64,000 nucleotides of DNA, from the NCBI GenBank assembly GCA_900635495.1, contig LR134136.1:1550001-1614000 (forward strand). Reading direction: 5' to 3'. Within the stretch, counting starts at the first letter, position 1; the number at the start of each line of letters is the position of its first letter. The notes beneath the pieces are model-generated. The model had not been told where the DNA came from, searched no databases, and saw only the letters and a program-made list of their open reading frames with translations. The position numbers and the translations under genes were made by a program. Below, piece by piece: positions 18,441 through 27,123 of this stretch. The stretch comes from Atlantibacter hermannii. GTDB lineage: Bacteria; Pseudomonadota; Gammaproteobacteria; Enterobacterales; Enterobacteriaceae.

Positions 18441-20405
18441 ATGTTTAGGTTGAATCCTGTGGTTCGGGGAGGCGTTTGCGCGTCAGCATTATCCCTGGCC
18501 TTACCCGTTATGGCGGCCAATACCCAAGAAGAAACGATGGTGGTCAGCGCGTCTGCCACTGAACAGAATCTTAAAGATGCGCCTGCCAGTATCAGCGTGA
18601 TCACTCAGCAAGATTTGCAGCGAAAACCTGTTCAGAACCTGAAAGAGGTCCTGAAAGAAGTGCCGGGCGTGCAACTGACCAATGAAGGCGATAACCGCCA
18701 GGGCGTCAGTATTCGCGGCCTGAGCAGCAGTTACACGCTGATTCTGGTGGATGGTAAACGCGTCAACTCGCGCAACGCGGTCTTCCGTCATAACGATTTC
18801 GACCTGAACTGGATCCCCGTCGACGCCATTGAGCGTATCGAAGTGGTGCGTGGCCCGATGTCCTCGCTGTACGGTTCCGACGCGCTGGGCGGCGTCGTCA
18901 ACATCATTACCCGCAAAGTGGGCAAAAGCTGGCACGGCACGTTCACCGCTGATACCACCGTTCAGGAGCACCGTGACCGGGGCGATACCTGGAACGGTCA
19001 GTTTTTTACCAGCGGGCCGCTGATCGACGATGTGCTGGGCGTAAAAGTGTCCGGCAACCTGGCGAAGCGTGAAAAAGACGCGCAGCAGCAAAGCAGCACC
19101 GGTGAAACGCCGCGCATTGAAGGCTTCACCAACCGTAACGCCAATGTCGAATTCAACTGGACGCCGAATCAGGACCACGATTTCGACTTCGCTTATGGTC
19201 GCGATCGCCAGGATCGTGATTCCGACTCGCTTGCCAAAGACCGCCTCGATCGCGAGACCTGGGCTATCGGACACCACGGCCGCTGGGACCTGGGCAACAG
19301 TGAGTTGCGCTTCTATGGTGAGAAAATCGATAACAACGATCCTGGCAGCACCAGTACCATCACCTCGGAAAGCAATACGCTTGACGGAAAATATGTCCTG
19401 CCGATTGGCGCGATCAATCAGTTGCTCACCTTTGGCGGCGAATACCGTCATGATTCGCTGACAGACCCGGTAAACCTGACGGGCGGCACCAGCAGTAAAA
19501 CATCGGCCAACCAGTATGCGCTGTTCCTGGAAGACGAATGGCGGATTATCGATCCGCTGGCGTTCACCGCCGGTCTGCGTATGGATGACCATGAAACCTA
19601 TGGCGATCACTGGAGCCCGCGTGCGTATCTGGTTTACAACGCCACCGATACCCTGACCATCAAGGGCGGCTGGTCTACGGCATTCAAAGCGCCGTCCCTG
19701 CTGCAACTGAGCCCGGACTGGACCACCGGTTCCTGCCGTGGCGCGTGCGAAATCGTGGGTAGCGCCGATCTGAAACCTGAAACCAGCGAAAGCTACGAAA
19801 TCGGCCTGTACTACGCCGGTGAAGAAGGGTGGCTCGATGGGGTGACCGCCAGCGTAACCACGTTCCAGAACGACATCGATGACATGATCAACATCGACCG
19901 TACGCCCAACCGGAATCTGGCCCCAACCTACAGCAACTTTGTCGGTTTTAACCGTGATGGCGAACCGGTTTTCCGCTATTACAACGTCAACAAAGCGCGT
20001 ATTCGCGGTGTGGAAACCGAGCTGAAAGTGCCGTTTAACGACCAGTGGAAGCTGACGCTGAACTATACCTATAACGACGGGCGCGACCTGAGCGCGGGTG
20101 ACAATAAGCCGCTCTCCTCACTGCCGTTCCATACGGCTAACGGTACGCTGGACTGGACGCCGCTCGACGAATGGTCGTTCTATGTTTCGGGCAATTATAC
20201 CGGCGAGCAGCGCTCGACTCAGGCTGCCTCAACGGCAAACGGCGGCTACGTTATCTGGAATGCGGGCGCGGCCTGGCAAGCCACGAAAAACGTTAAGCTG
20301 CGTACCGGTGTCCTGAACCTGGGCGATAAAGATCTCAGCCGCGAAGATTACAGCTACAACGAAGACGGGCGGCGCTACTTTGTGGCGATGGATTACCGCT
20401 TCTGA
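18441..20405 (+). CDS. cirA: CirA, TonB-dependent catecholate siderophore receptor
   Basis: 654 residues. The signal peptide ends at AANTQEE, and a TonB-box-like stretch EETMVVSAS follows. The plug domain shows NLKEVLKEVPGVQL and VRGPMSSLYGSDALGGVVNIITR. The long beta-barrel (about residues 170-654) ends in an aromatic C-terminal residue (DYRF), as outer-membrane barrels do. It takes up iron-bound dihydroxybenzoyl-serine and related catecholates and is also a colicin I receptor in E. coli. GGAGATAAGGA precedes the ATG, and the Fur box upstream indicates iron control. Confidence 0.95.
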   Translation: MFRLNPVVRGGVCASALSLALPVMAANTQEETMVVSASATEQNLKDAPASISVITQQDLQRKPVQNLKEVLKEVPGVQLTNEGDNRQGVSIRGLSSSYTLILVDGKRVNSRNAVFRHNDFDLNWIPVDAIERIEVVRGPMSSLYGSDALGGVVNIITRKVGKSWHGTFTADTTVQEHRDRGDTWNGQFFTSGPLIDDVLGVKVSGNLAKREKDAQQQSSTGETPRIEGFTNRNANVEFNWTPNQDHDFDFAYGRDRQDRDSDSLAKDRLDRETWAIGHHGRWDLGNSELRFYGEKIDNNDPGSTSTITSESNTLDGKYVLPIGAINQLLTFGGEYRHDSLTDPVNLTGGTSSKTSANQYALFLEDEWRIIDPLAFTAGLRMDDHETYGDHWSPRAYLVYNATDTLTIKGGWSTAFKAPSLLQLSPDWTTGSCRGACEIVGSADLKPETSESYEIGLYYAGEEGWLDGVTASVTTFQNDIDDMINIDRTPNRNLAPTYSNFVGFNRDGEPVFRYYNVNKARIRGVETELKVPFNDQWKLTLNYTYNDGRDLSAGDNKPLSSLPFHTANGTLDWTPLDEWSFYVSGNYTGEQRSTQAASTANGGYVIWNAGAAWQATKNVKLRTGVLNLGDKDLSREDYSYNEDGRRYFVAMDYRF

Positions 20406-20420
20406 TAAGTCAGTAAGACG

Positions 20421-20452
20421 AAAAAGGGTATCCCGTGCGGGATACCCTTTTT
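20421..20452. terminator. Bidirectional terminator between cirA and fghA
   Basis: Stem AAAAAGGGTATCCC/GGGATACCCTTTTT with a four-base loop and A/T tails on both sides, between two convergent genes. Confidence 0.9.
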
Positions 20453-20454
20453 GT

Positions 20455-21300
20455 TTATGCCTGTTCGGCAAAGAGATGCTGCGCGTGAAAACGCAGGTGA
20501 TCTTCAATAAACGAGGCAATAAAGAAATAGCTGTGATCGTAGCCCGGCTGGATGCGCAGGGTGAGCGGCCAGCCGGTCTGGCGCGCCACTTCCGCCAGTT
20601 GCGCCGGCTGTAATTGGTCCGCCAGGAATTGATCGTTATCCCCCTGATCCACCAGCATGGGGAGGTGTTGATCCGCCGTTGACTGAGCCATCAACGCACA
20701 GCTGTCCCATTCCACCCACTGGGCCTGATCGTCGCCTAAATAAGCGCTGAACGCCTTCTGGCCCCAGGGTACGCGTACCGGATTGACGATAGGCGCAAAC
20801 GCCGAGACCGAGGTAAAACGACCGGGATTTTTCAGCGCCATGATCAGCGCGCCATGACCGCCCATGGAATGACCGCTGATGGCGCAGCGATCGCTGACGT
20901 TAAAGTGTTGCTGGATCAGCGCCGGTAATTCATCGCGTAAATAGTCATACATCCGGTAATGCGCCGCCCAGGGTTGCTGGCTGGCGTTGAGGTAAAAACC
21001 CGCGCCTTTGCCCAGGTCGTAGCCGTCATCATCCGCCACATCATCACCACGCGGGCTGGTATCCGGCATGACCAGGACGATGCCCAGCTCCGCCGCCACG
21101 CGTTGGGCGTTGGCTTTGGTGGTGAAGTTTTCATCATTGCAGGTCAGGCCTGACAGCCAGTACAGGATCGGTGGCGGGTTAGAGGACACCGGCGGCGGCA
21201 GGAAAACGCTCACGGTCATCGTGCAATTCAGCACGGCTGAGTGATGACGCCAGCGTTGTTGCCAGCCTTCAAAACAGCGGTGCTCTTCAATCATCTCCAT
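20455..21300 (-). CDS. yeiG: FghA/YeiG-type S-formylglutathione hydrolase
   Basis: 281-residue esterase of the alpha/beta-hydrolase fold. The nucleophile Ser lies in GHSMGGHG, the acid in DQGDNDQF and the base His in GYDHSYFF. Other family marks are YWLSGLTCNDENF and MPDTSPRG. It hydrolyses S-formylglutathione to formate and glutathione, the second step of formaldehyde removal. AAGGAG lies six bases before the ATG. No formaldehyde dehydrogenase gene is adjacent, as for E. coli yeiG, which is separate from frmAB. Confidence 0.92.
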   Translation of the reverse strand: MEMIEEHRCFEGWQQRWRHHSAVLNCTMTVSVFLPPPVSSNPPPILYWLSGLTCNDENFTTKANAQRVAAELGIVLVMPDTSPRGDDVADDDGYDLGKGAGFYLNASQQPWAAHYRMYDYLRDELPALIQQHFNVSDRCAISGHSMGGHGALIMALKNPGRFTSVSAFAPIVNPVRVPWGQKAFSAYLGDDQAQWVEWDSCALMAQSTADQHLPMLVDQGDNDQFLADQLQPAQLAEVARQTGWPLTLRIQPGYDHSYFFIASFIEDHLRFHAQHLFAEQA

Positions 21301-21441
21301 AATGGCTCCTTGAGGTATCGAAAGGGGACGCAGATTTTCACTGACGCAGGCAATTCATTTTGCAGTGAGGACATTTCATTTCAGCTTTATTTCGCTATCC
21401 TGCATCATCAATATAACCGCATTGTAACAAATGGAGTGGCC

Positions 21442-22589
21442 GTGGCGCTGCGAATTGCGTTAACCGGATTTTTAGTTTTAATCGTGGCGATGGGAATTGG
21501 CCGTTTTGCCTTTACGCCGCAGGTGCCGCTGATGATTGCGGAAGGGCAGTTGACCCTGACCAGCGCCGCGCTGGTGGCGGCCATCAATTATCTGGGTTAT
21601 CTGGTGGGGGCGTGGGATGCGATGCGCGCGCACCGTCACGTTGAATGCCGGTTACATTTGGGCATCTGGGCCGTGGTGGGGTTGACGTTGCTTTCGGCGC
21701 TGGCCCCGGAAGCCTGGAGCCATGCCGTGATCCGGTTTGTCATTGGTTGCATGAGCGGCTGGGCCATGGTGCTGATTGCTGCCTGGACCAACGAACAGCT
21801 CGCGCATTTCGGCAAACCCGGTTTAAGCGCGGCGGTCTTCGCCGGGCCGGGGACGGGCATCGCTATTAGCGGGCTGCTGGCGGTGGGGATTCAGGCCGGT
21901 GAGCTCCATGCTTATCAGGGTTGGCTGATTTACGGCGTGCTGGCGCTGGTGCTGGTGGCGCTTATCGCCCGCAATTTACCGCGTAAAGGGCAACTCCACC
22001 GGCCGGAAAGCCAGCCGCAGCCGTTAATCCTGACGCCCGGGCTAAGGCGTCTGGTATGGAGTTACAGCCTGGCGGGATTCGGCTACATTTTGCCCGCCAC
22101 GTTTCTGTCGCAAATGGCGGCAACGCGCTTCCCTGGCAGCTTTATGGCGCAGTTTGTCTGGCCAGTATTCGGCATTGCCGCAGTGTGCGGTATTGCGTTG
22201 AGTATCGCCTTGCGACGTGTGGGCACCAGCAATCAGCGGTTGGCCGTGGTGCTGCTGTTACAGGGGCTCGGCGTGCTCGGCGCGGCGCTCCTGCCGGCGA
22301 TGGCGGTCTGATTGTCGGGGCGCTACTGGTTGGCGGCGGCTTTTTGTGCGCGGTGCAATTGTCGCTGCTGGTCGGTCGCGAACTGGCCCCGCAGCATACC
22401 CGTTACATGGCCGGGTTGCTGACCACCGGCTATGCGATAGGTCAGCTTGGTGGGCCCGTAACGTCCGCCTTATCCACAATCTTTACCGGCAAACTGGAGC
22501 CCGCACTGTGGCTGGCGGGAATAGCGCTGTTTATCGCCGCCGCACTGGTCTGGAAGCGGGAGCCTGAAAGGCAAGACCAATTTCAATAA
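21442..22589 (+). pseudogene. YbfB/YjiJ-type MFS transporter (frameshifted as given)
   Basis: About 382 residues and twelve expected helices. The N-terminus has the YbfB-family look: AMGIGRFAFTPQVPLM and INYLGYLVGAW. A GTG start at 21442 follows GGAG by five bases and is preferred over the longer upstream extension. The first frame ends at 22311; the C-terminal helices (GLIVGALLVGGGFLCAVQLSL to the stop at 22589) continue in another frame. One missing G at about 22305-22306 would give AMAGLIVG and join them. The substrate is unknown. E. coli K-12 has no gene between yeiG and folE. Confidence 0.8.
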
Positions 22590-22693
22590 TTATCATGGCG
22601 AACACTGGATTATGTGCACCGGCTCACGCACAATGAATGCGCATTTTGCCCCGCCGCGGGCAGAAGTACGCCACACCTGCAGGAGAAAAATAA

Positions 22694-23362
22694 ATGTCAT
22701 CACTCAGTAAAGAAGCCGCTCTGGTTCATGAGGCGCTGGTCGCCCGTGGTCTGGAGACGCCGTTGCGTCCGCCGTTGCGCGAACTGGATAACGAAACCCG
22801 CAAGCGCCTCATTTCCGAACATATGAGCGAAATCATGCAGCTGCTCAATCTGGATCTGAGCGATGACAGTTTGATGGAAACGCCCCATCGCATTGCGAAA
22901 ATGTATGTTGATGAGATCTTTTCCGGGCTGGATTATGCCAACTTCCCGAAAATCACCGTCATTGAAAATAAAATGAAGGTTGATGAGATGGTCACCGTGC
23001 GGGACATTACCCTGACCAGCACCTGCGAACACCATTTTGTCACCATCGACGGCCAGGCGACGGTGGCCTATATTCCTAAAGACTCGGTGATTGGCCTGTC
23101 GAAAATTAACCGTATCGTTCAGTTCTTTGCCCAGCGCCCGCAGGTGCAGGAACGACTGACCCAGCAAATCCTGGTGGCCCTGCAAACCCTGCTTGGCACC
23201 AACAATGTGGCGGTGTCGATTGATGCGGTGCATTACTGCGTGAAAGCGCGCGGCATTCGCGACGCGACCAGCGCCACCACCACCACGTCGCTCGGCGGAT
23301 TGTTTAAATCCAGCCAGAATACGCGGCAGGAATTCTTGCGCGCGGTTCGTCACCACCGCTAA
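22694..23362 (+). CDS. folE: FolE, GTP cyclohydrolase I
   Basis: 222 residues, the usual length. The zinc and catalytic residues are visible: Cys111 and His113/His114 in STCEHHFV, and a second Cys in AVHYCVKARG. It opens GTP to dihydroneopterin triphosphate, the first committed step of folate synthesis, in the cytoplasm as a decamer. AGGAG lies eight bases before the ATG. It is followed after 15 bp by yeiB, so the two are probably co-transcribed. Confidence 0.97.
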   Translation: MSSLSKEAALVHEALVARGLETPLRPPLRELDNETRKRLISEHMSEIMQLLNLDLSDDSLMETPHRIAKMYVDEIFSGLDYANFPKITVIENKMKVDEMVTVRDITLTSTCEHHFVTIDGQATVAYIPKDSVIGLSKINRIVQFFAQRPQVQERLTQQILVALQTLLGTNNVAVSIDAVHYCVKARGIRDATSATTTTSLGGLFKSSQNTRQEFLRAVRHHR

Positions 23363-23377
23363 CAGAAGGCCGGATGC

Positions 23378-24535
23378 ATGGAACGAAATGTCACGCTTGA
23401 TGTGGTCCGTGGCGTTGCCATTCTTGGCATCCTGCTGATGAATATTATGGCTTTCGGCTTGCCGAAGGCCGCCTATCTGAATCCCGCCTGGTATGGCGAT
23501 ATCACCGCCCGCGACGCCTGGACCTGGGCGCTGCTCGACCTGTTCGCGCAGGTCAAATTTCTGACGCTGTTTGCGCTGTTGTTTGGCGCAGGCCTGCACA
23601 TGCTGCTGCCTCGTGGCAAACGCTGGATCCAGTCGCGCCTGACGTTGCTGGCGCTGCTGGGGTTTTGCCACGGCCTGCTGCTGTGGGATGGCGACATTTT
23701 GCTGGCTTATGGACTGGTAGGGCTGGTGAGCTGGCGGTTAATCCGCGATGCGCAAAGCGTCAAATCCCTGTTTAATACCGGCGTGATGCTGTTTATTGTC
23801 GGGCTCGGCGTGTTGATCGTGCTGGGCGTGATATCCGGCGAACAGCTTAACCGCGCCTGGGTACCTGACGCATCGGCTTTGCAACTGGAGCAATTCTGGC
23901 GCACCGAAGGCGGTATGGAAGGCATACGCTACCGCGCGGATTTGCTCTCTTCCACGCTGCTGGCGTTAGGTGCGCAGTATGGCTGGCAACTTGCCGGACT
24001 GATGCTGATTGGCGCGGCGCTGATGCGCAGCGGCTGGCTGAAAGGGCAGTTCAGCCCTGGCCATTACCGGCGCGCTGGCGTAATGCTGGTGCTGGCAGGC
24101 ATGGCAATCAACCTTCCTTCCATTATTCTCCAGTGGCATCTCAACTGGGACTATCGCTGGTGCGGCTTTCTGCTGCAGGCGCCCCGGGAGCTGAGCGCCC
24201 CGTTTCAGGTGCTGGGTTATACCGCATTGATATACGGTTTCTGGCCGCAGCTTTCCCGCTGGAAGGTCACCGGTGCGGTGGCCTGCGTTGGGCGAATGGC
24301 GCTCAGTAATTACCTGTTACAAACCCTCATCTGCACCACCTTATTCAACCGTTTCGGGCTGTTCATGAAATTTGACCGTCTGCAACTGTTGGCCTTTGTC
24401 CCGGCGGTATGGGCCATTAACCTGCTGTTTTCAGTCTGGTGGCTACGCCATTTTCGTCAGGGCCCCGTTGAATGGCTGTGGCGGCAATTAACGGCCCGCG
24501 CATCCGGGGTGACTCTCTCCCGAACAGACAGATAA
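23378..24535 (+). CDS. yeiB: YeiB, DUF418-family inner membrane protein
   Basis: 385 residues with about eight to ten hydrophobic helices. It opens RNVTLDVVRGVAILGILLMNI, typical of DUF418/COG2311 membrane proteins, and has CVGRMALSNYLLQT in the C-terminal half. The family resembles membrane acyltransferases in layout, but no substrate is known. It lies 15 bp after folE and likely shares its transcript. E. coli has the same folE-yeiB-galS order. Confidence 0.9.
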   Translation: MERNVTLDVVRGVAILGILLMNIMAFGLPKAAYLNPAWYGDITARDAWTWALLDLFAQVKFLTLFALLFGAGLHMLLPRGKRWIQSRLTLLALLGFCHGLLLWDGDILLAYGLVGLVSWRLIRDAQSVKSLFNTGVMLFIVGLGVLIVLGVISGEQLNRAWVPDASALQLEQFWRTEGGMEGIRYRADLLSSTLLALGAQYGWQLAGLMLIGAALMRSGWLKGQFSPGHYRRAGVMLVLAGMAINLPSIILQWHLNWDYRWCGFLLQAPRELSAPFQVLGYTALIYGFWPQLSRWKVTGAVACVGRMALSNYLLQTLICTTLFNRFGLFMKFDRLQLLAFVPAVWAINLLFSVWWLRHFRQGPVEWLWRQLTARASGVTLSRTDR

Positions 24536-24565
24536 CGATCTGGATCACAATCATTAACATTCTGG

Positions 24566-24581
24566 ATGTAACCGTTTTCAG
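24566..24581 (-). promoter_or_regulatory. GalS/GalR operator in front of galS
   Basis: ATGTAACCGTTTTCAG matches the GalR/GalS half-site pair (GTGTAANCGNTTNCAC-like) and lies 107 bp before galS. A CRP site follows three bases later. It implies autoregulation of galS, as in E. coli. Strand is nominal because the site is near-palindromic. Confidence 0.75.
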
Positions 24582-24584
24582 CGG

Positions 24585-24600
24585 TGTGATGCGCTTCACG
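24585..24600 (+). promoter_or_regulatory. CRP site in front of galS
   Basis: TGTGATGCGCTTCACG fits TGTGA-N6-TCACA with one mismatch and directly follows the GalS operator. Confidence 0.7.
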
Positions 24601-24688
24601 TAGCATCTGTTCACACGCTGACACAATATCCTCAGCTTAACACAGGGGGTATTCGTGAGTTGCTGTCAAAATAAACAGGATGATGATT

Positions 24689-25714
24689 ATGATCACCATT
24701 CGTGATGTCGCACGGCAGGCTGGCGTTTCCGTCGCCACCGTATCCCGGGTTCTTAACAATAGCGCGCTGGTGAGTCCGGAAACGCGCGAGCTTGTCCTGC
24801 AAGCCGTGTCGCAACTGGGGTATCGCCCGAACGCCAACGCCCAGGCGCTGGCAAGCCAGGTCAGCGATACCATTGGCGTGGTGGTCATGGACGTATCGGA
24901 CCCGTTCTTCGGCGCGCTGGTAAAAGCGGTGGACACCGTGGCCCAGCAGCACCAAAAGTACGTGCTGATCGGCAACAGCTACCATGAAGCGGAGAAGGAG
25001 CGCCACGCTATTGAGGTGCTGATCCGCCATCGCTGTAACGCGTTGATTGTTCATGCAAAAGAACTTCCCGATGACGAGCTGGCGCAGTTCATGGATCAAA
25101 TCCCCGGTATGGTCTTGATCAACCGCATCGTGCCCGGTTATGAGCACCGCTGCGTCGGGCTTGATAACATCACCGGCGCGATGATGGCGACCCGCATGCT
25201 GCAAAGCAACGGGCATCAGCGCATCGGCTATCTCGCGTCGAGCCACGCTATTGAAGATAACGATCACCGCCGTGAAGGCTGGCTGCGTGCGCTGGCGGAG
25301 CAGGGCGTGACAGCGCCTGAGAGCTGGGTCGGCACCGGTTCGCCGGATATGCAGGGAGGGGAAGCGGCGATGGTGGAACTGCTGGGCCGTAACCTTCAGC
25401 TCACCGCGGTGTTTGCTTATAACGACGGGATGGCGGCGGGCGCACTGACCGCTCTGAAAGATAACGGCATTGCGGTGCCGCAGCATTTATCGTTGATCGG
25501 TTTTGATGATATTCCGATGGCGCGTTACACCGACCCACAATTAACCACGGTACGTTACCCGATTGTTTCAATGGCGCGTCTGGCAACGGAGCTGGCGTTA
25601 CAGGGGGCGCAGGGGCAACTGGATCATTCAGCAAATCACTGTTTTATGCCGACTTTAGTGCGCCGCCACTCGGTCACCGCCCGACAAATTGTGGCTCCGA
25701 TCACTAGTTTATAA
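24689..25714 (+). CDS. galS: GalS, galactose-responsive LacI-family repressor (mgl isorepressor)
   Basis: 341 residues from the ATG at 24689. Earlier ATGs at 24680 and 24683 are too close to the AGGA ribosome site. The helix-turn-helix occupies residues 1-25 (MITIRDVARQAGVSVATVSR) with the LacI hinge after it. The effector domain shows VVVMDVSDPFFG, HRRIGYL-like and IGFDDIPMARYTDPQLTT. It represses mglBAC and its own gene and is released by galactose. It directly precedes mglBAC, as in E. coli. Confidence 0.95.
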   Translation: MITIRDVARQAGVSVATVSRVLNNSALVSPETRELVLQAVSQLGYRPNANAQALASQVSDTIGVVVMDVSDPFFGALVKAVDTVAQQHQKYVLIGNSYHEAEKERHAIEVLIRHRCNALIVHAKELPDDELAQFMDQIPGMVLINRIVPGYEHRCVGLDNITGAMMATRMLQSNGHQRIGYLASSHAIEDNDHRREGWLRALAEQGVTAPESWVGTGSPDMQGGEAAMVELLGRNLQLTAVFAYNDGMAAGALTALKDNGIAVPQHLSLIGFDDIPMARYTDPQLTTVRYPIVSMARLATELALQGAQGQLDHSANHCFMPTLVRRHSVTARQIVAPITSL

Positions 25715-25723
25715 ATCTGAGTG

Positions 25724-25739
25724 ATGTAACCGCTTTCAA
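25724..25739 (+). promoter_or_regulatory. GalS/GalR operator in front of mglB
   Basis: ATGTAACCGCTTTCAA differs from the galS operator at only two of sixteen bases. It starts ten bases after the galS stop and 244 bp upstream of mglB. Confidence 0.78.
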
Positions 25740-25741
25740 TC

Positions 25742-25757
25742 TGTGAGTAAATTCACA
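25742..25757 (+). promoter_or_regulatory. CRP site of mglBAC
   Basis: TGTGAGTAAATTCACA is a perfect TGTGA-N6-TCACA site, two bases after the GalS operator. It indicates catabolite control of galactose uptake. Confidence 0.88.
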
Positions 25758-25982
25758 GTATCTTAACAAGGCGCTGACTATGATGTCAGCGTTTTATAGG
25801 CTGAAACACTATGTAACGATAACCATAGACGACAAGCCTGAAAGCGCAAATAACACGCAGTACTGGAGCGTTACCTGTCACGGAAGAAATTTTCATCAGT
25901 GAACTTAGGCAGTCAGTAACGTGAAAACGCTGTCCTGCCATCCATTATTCACATGAACTACCCTGCAAATACCGGAGATACC

Positions 25983-26978
25983 ATGAATAAGAAGGTGTTG
26001 ACCCTGTCCGCTGTGATGTCTTGCATGCTGTTTGGCGCCGCTGCCCAGGCAGCCGATCGTATCGGCGTGACCATTTATAAATATGACGATAACTTCATGT
26101 CAGTCGTACGTAAGGCAATTGAGAAGGAAGCTTCAGCCTCTCCGGACGTTCAACTGCTGATGAATGACTCGCAGAACGACCAGTCTAAACAGAATGACCA
26201 AATTGACGTTCTGCTGGCGAAAGGCGTGAAATCCCTGGCGATCAACCTGGTTGACCCGGCGGCTGCAGGCACGGTAATCGAGAAAGCGCGCGGCCAGAAC
26301 GTGCCGATTGTGTTCTTCAACAAAGAGCCTTCCCGTAAAGCGCTGGATAGCTACGACAAAGCCTACTATGTGGGTACCGATTCTAAAGAATCCGGCATCA
26401 TCCAGGGCGACCTGATTGCGAAACACTGGGCGGCAAACCCGGCATGGGATCTGAACAAAGACGGTCAAATCCAGTTCGTACTGCTGAAAGGCGAACCGGG
26501 CCACCCGGATGCTGAAGCGCGTACCACTTACGTGATTAAAGAGCTGAACGACAAAGGCGTGAAAACCCAGCAGCTGCAGCTTGATACCGCAATGTGGGAT
26601 ACCGCGATGGCGAAAGACAAAATGGACGCCTGGCTGTCTGGTCCTAACGCCAACAAAATTGAAGTGGTTATCGCGAACAACGACGCCATGGCAATGGGCG
26701 CGGTTGAAGCACTGAAAGCGCACAACAAATCTTCTATTCCGGTATTTGGTGTGGATGCTCTGCCAGAAGCACTGGCGCTGGTGAAATCTGGCGCACTGGC
26801 CGGTACCGTACTGAACGATGCCAACAACCAGGCGAAAGCCACCTTCGATCTGGCGAAAAACCTGGCTGAAGGCAAAGGCGCCGCTGATGGCACCAACTGG
26901 AAAATCGAGAACAAAGTTGTCCGTATTCCTTACGTTGGTGTGGATAAAGAAAACCTGGCGCAGTTCTCAAACAAATAA
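25983..26978 (+). CDS. mglB: MglB, periplasmic galactose/glucose-binding protein
   Basis: 331 residues. The ATG at 25983 has GGAG five bases upstream; an earlier in-frame ATG at 25953 would give a poor signal peptide. The signal peptide ends near AAQAADRIG. The mature periplasmic binding protein shows DRIGVTIYKYDDNFMS, the calcium loop region DLNKDGQIQ and NNDAMAMGAVEAL. It delivers galactose or glucose to MglAC and also to the Trg chemoreceptor in E. coli. A strong hairpin between mglB and mglA would let mglB be made in excess over the membrane parts. Confidence 0.96.
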   Translation: MNKKVLTLSAVMSCMLFGAAAQAADRIGVTIYKYDDNFMSVVRKAIEKEASASPDVQLLMNDSQNDQSKQNDQIDVLLAKGVKSLAINLVDPAAAGTVIEKARGQNVPIVFFNKEPSRKALDSYDKAYYVGTDSKESGIIQGDLIAKHWAANPAWDLNKDGQIQFVLLKGEPGHPDAEARTTYVIKELNDKGVKTQQLQLDTAMWDTAMAKDKMDAWLSGPNANKIEVVIANNDAMAMGAVEALKAHNKSSIPVFGVDALPEALALVKSGALAGTVLNDANNQAKATFDLAKNLAEGKGAADGTNWKIENKVVRIPYVGVDKENLAQFSNK

Positions 26979-26990
26979 TTTGCCGTATTT

Positions 26991-27016
26991 AAAGGGCGCA
27001 AGCTGCGCCCTTTTTT
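26991..27016 (+). terminator. Hairpin/terminator after mglB
   Basis: Ten-base stem AAAGGGCGCA/TGCGCCCTTT with a three-base loop and T run, inside the mgl operon. It probably acts as a partial terminator or mRNA stabiliser. Confidence 0.8.
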
Positions 27017-27123
27017 AAAACTCGTCACACGCCGTCAACTTAACCCTTAATAATTCAGGTGGCAGGGCTCACTCGCCTGCGGCATCTGAAGTATCACGGG
27101 TTTAAACGCCACCAGGTATAACT

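Noticed and set aside
18501..19706. 401-codon open frame antisense to cirA
   Set aside because: It mirrors cirA codon for codon, has no ribosome site or family motif, and is explained by GC-rich codon use on the other strand.
22700..23671. 323-codon open frame antisense to folE and yeiB
   Set aside because: It spans two real genes and the gap between them, and its translation is low-complexity Gln/His/Arg-rich with no domain.
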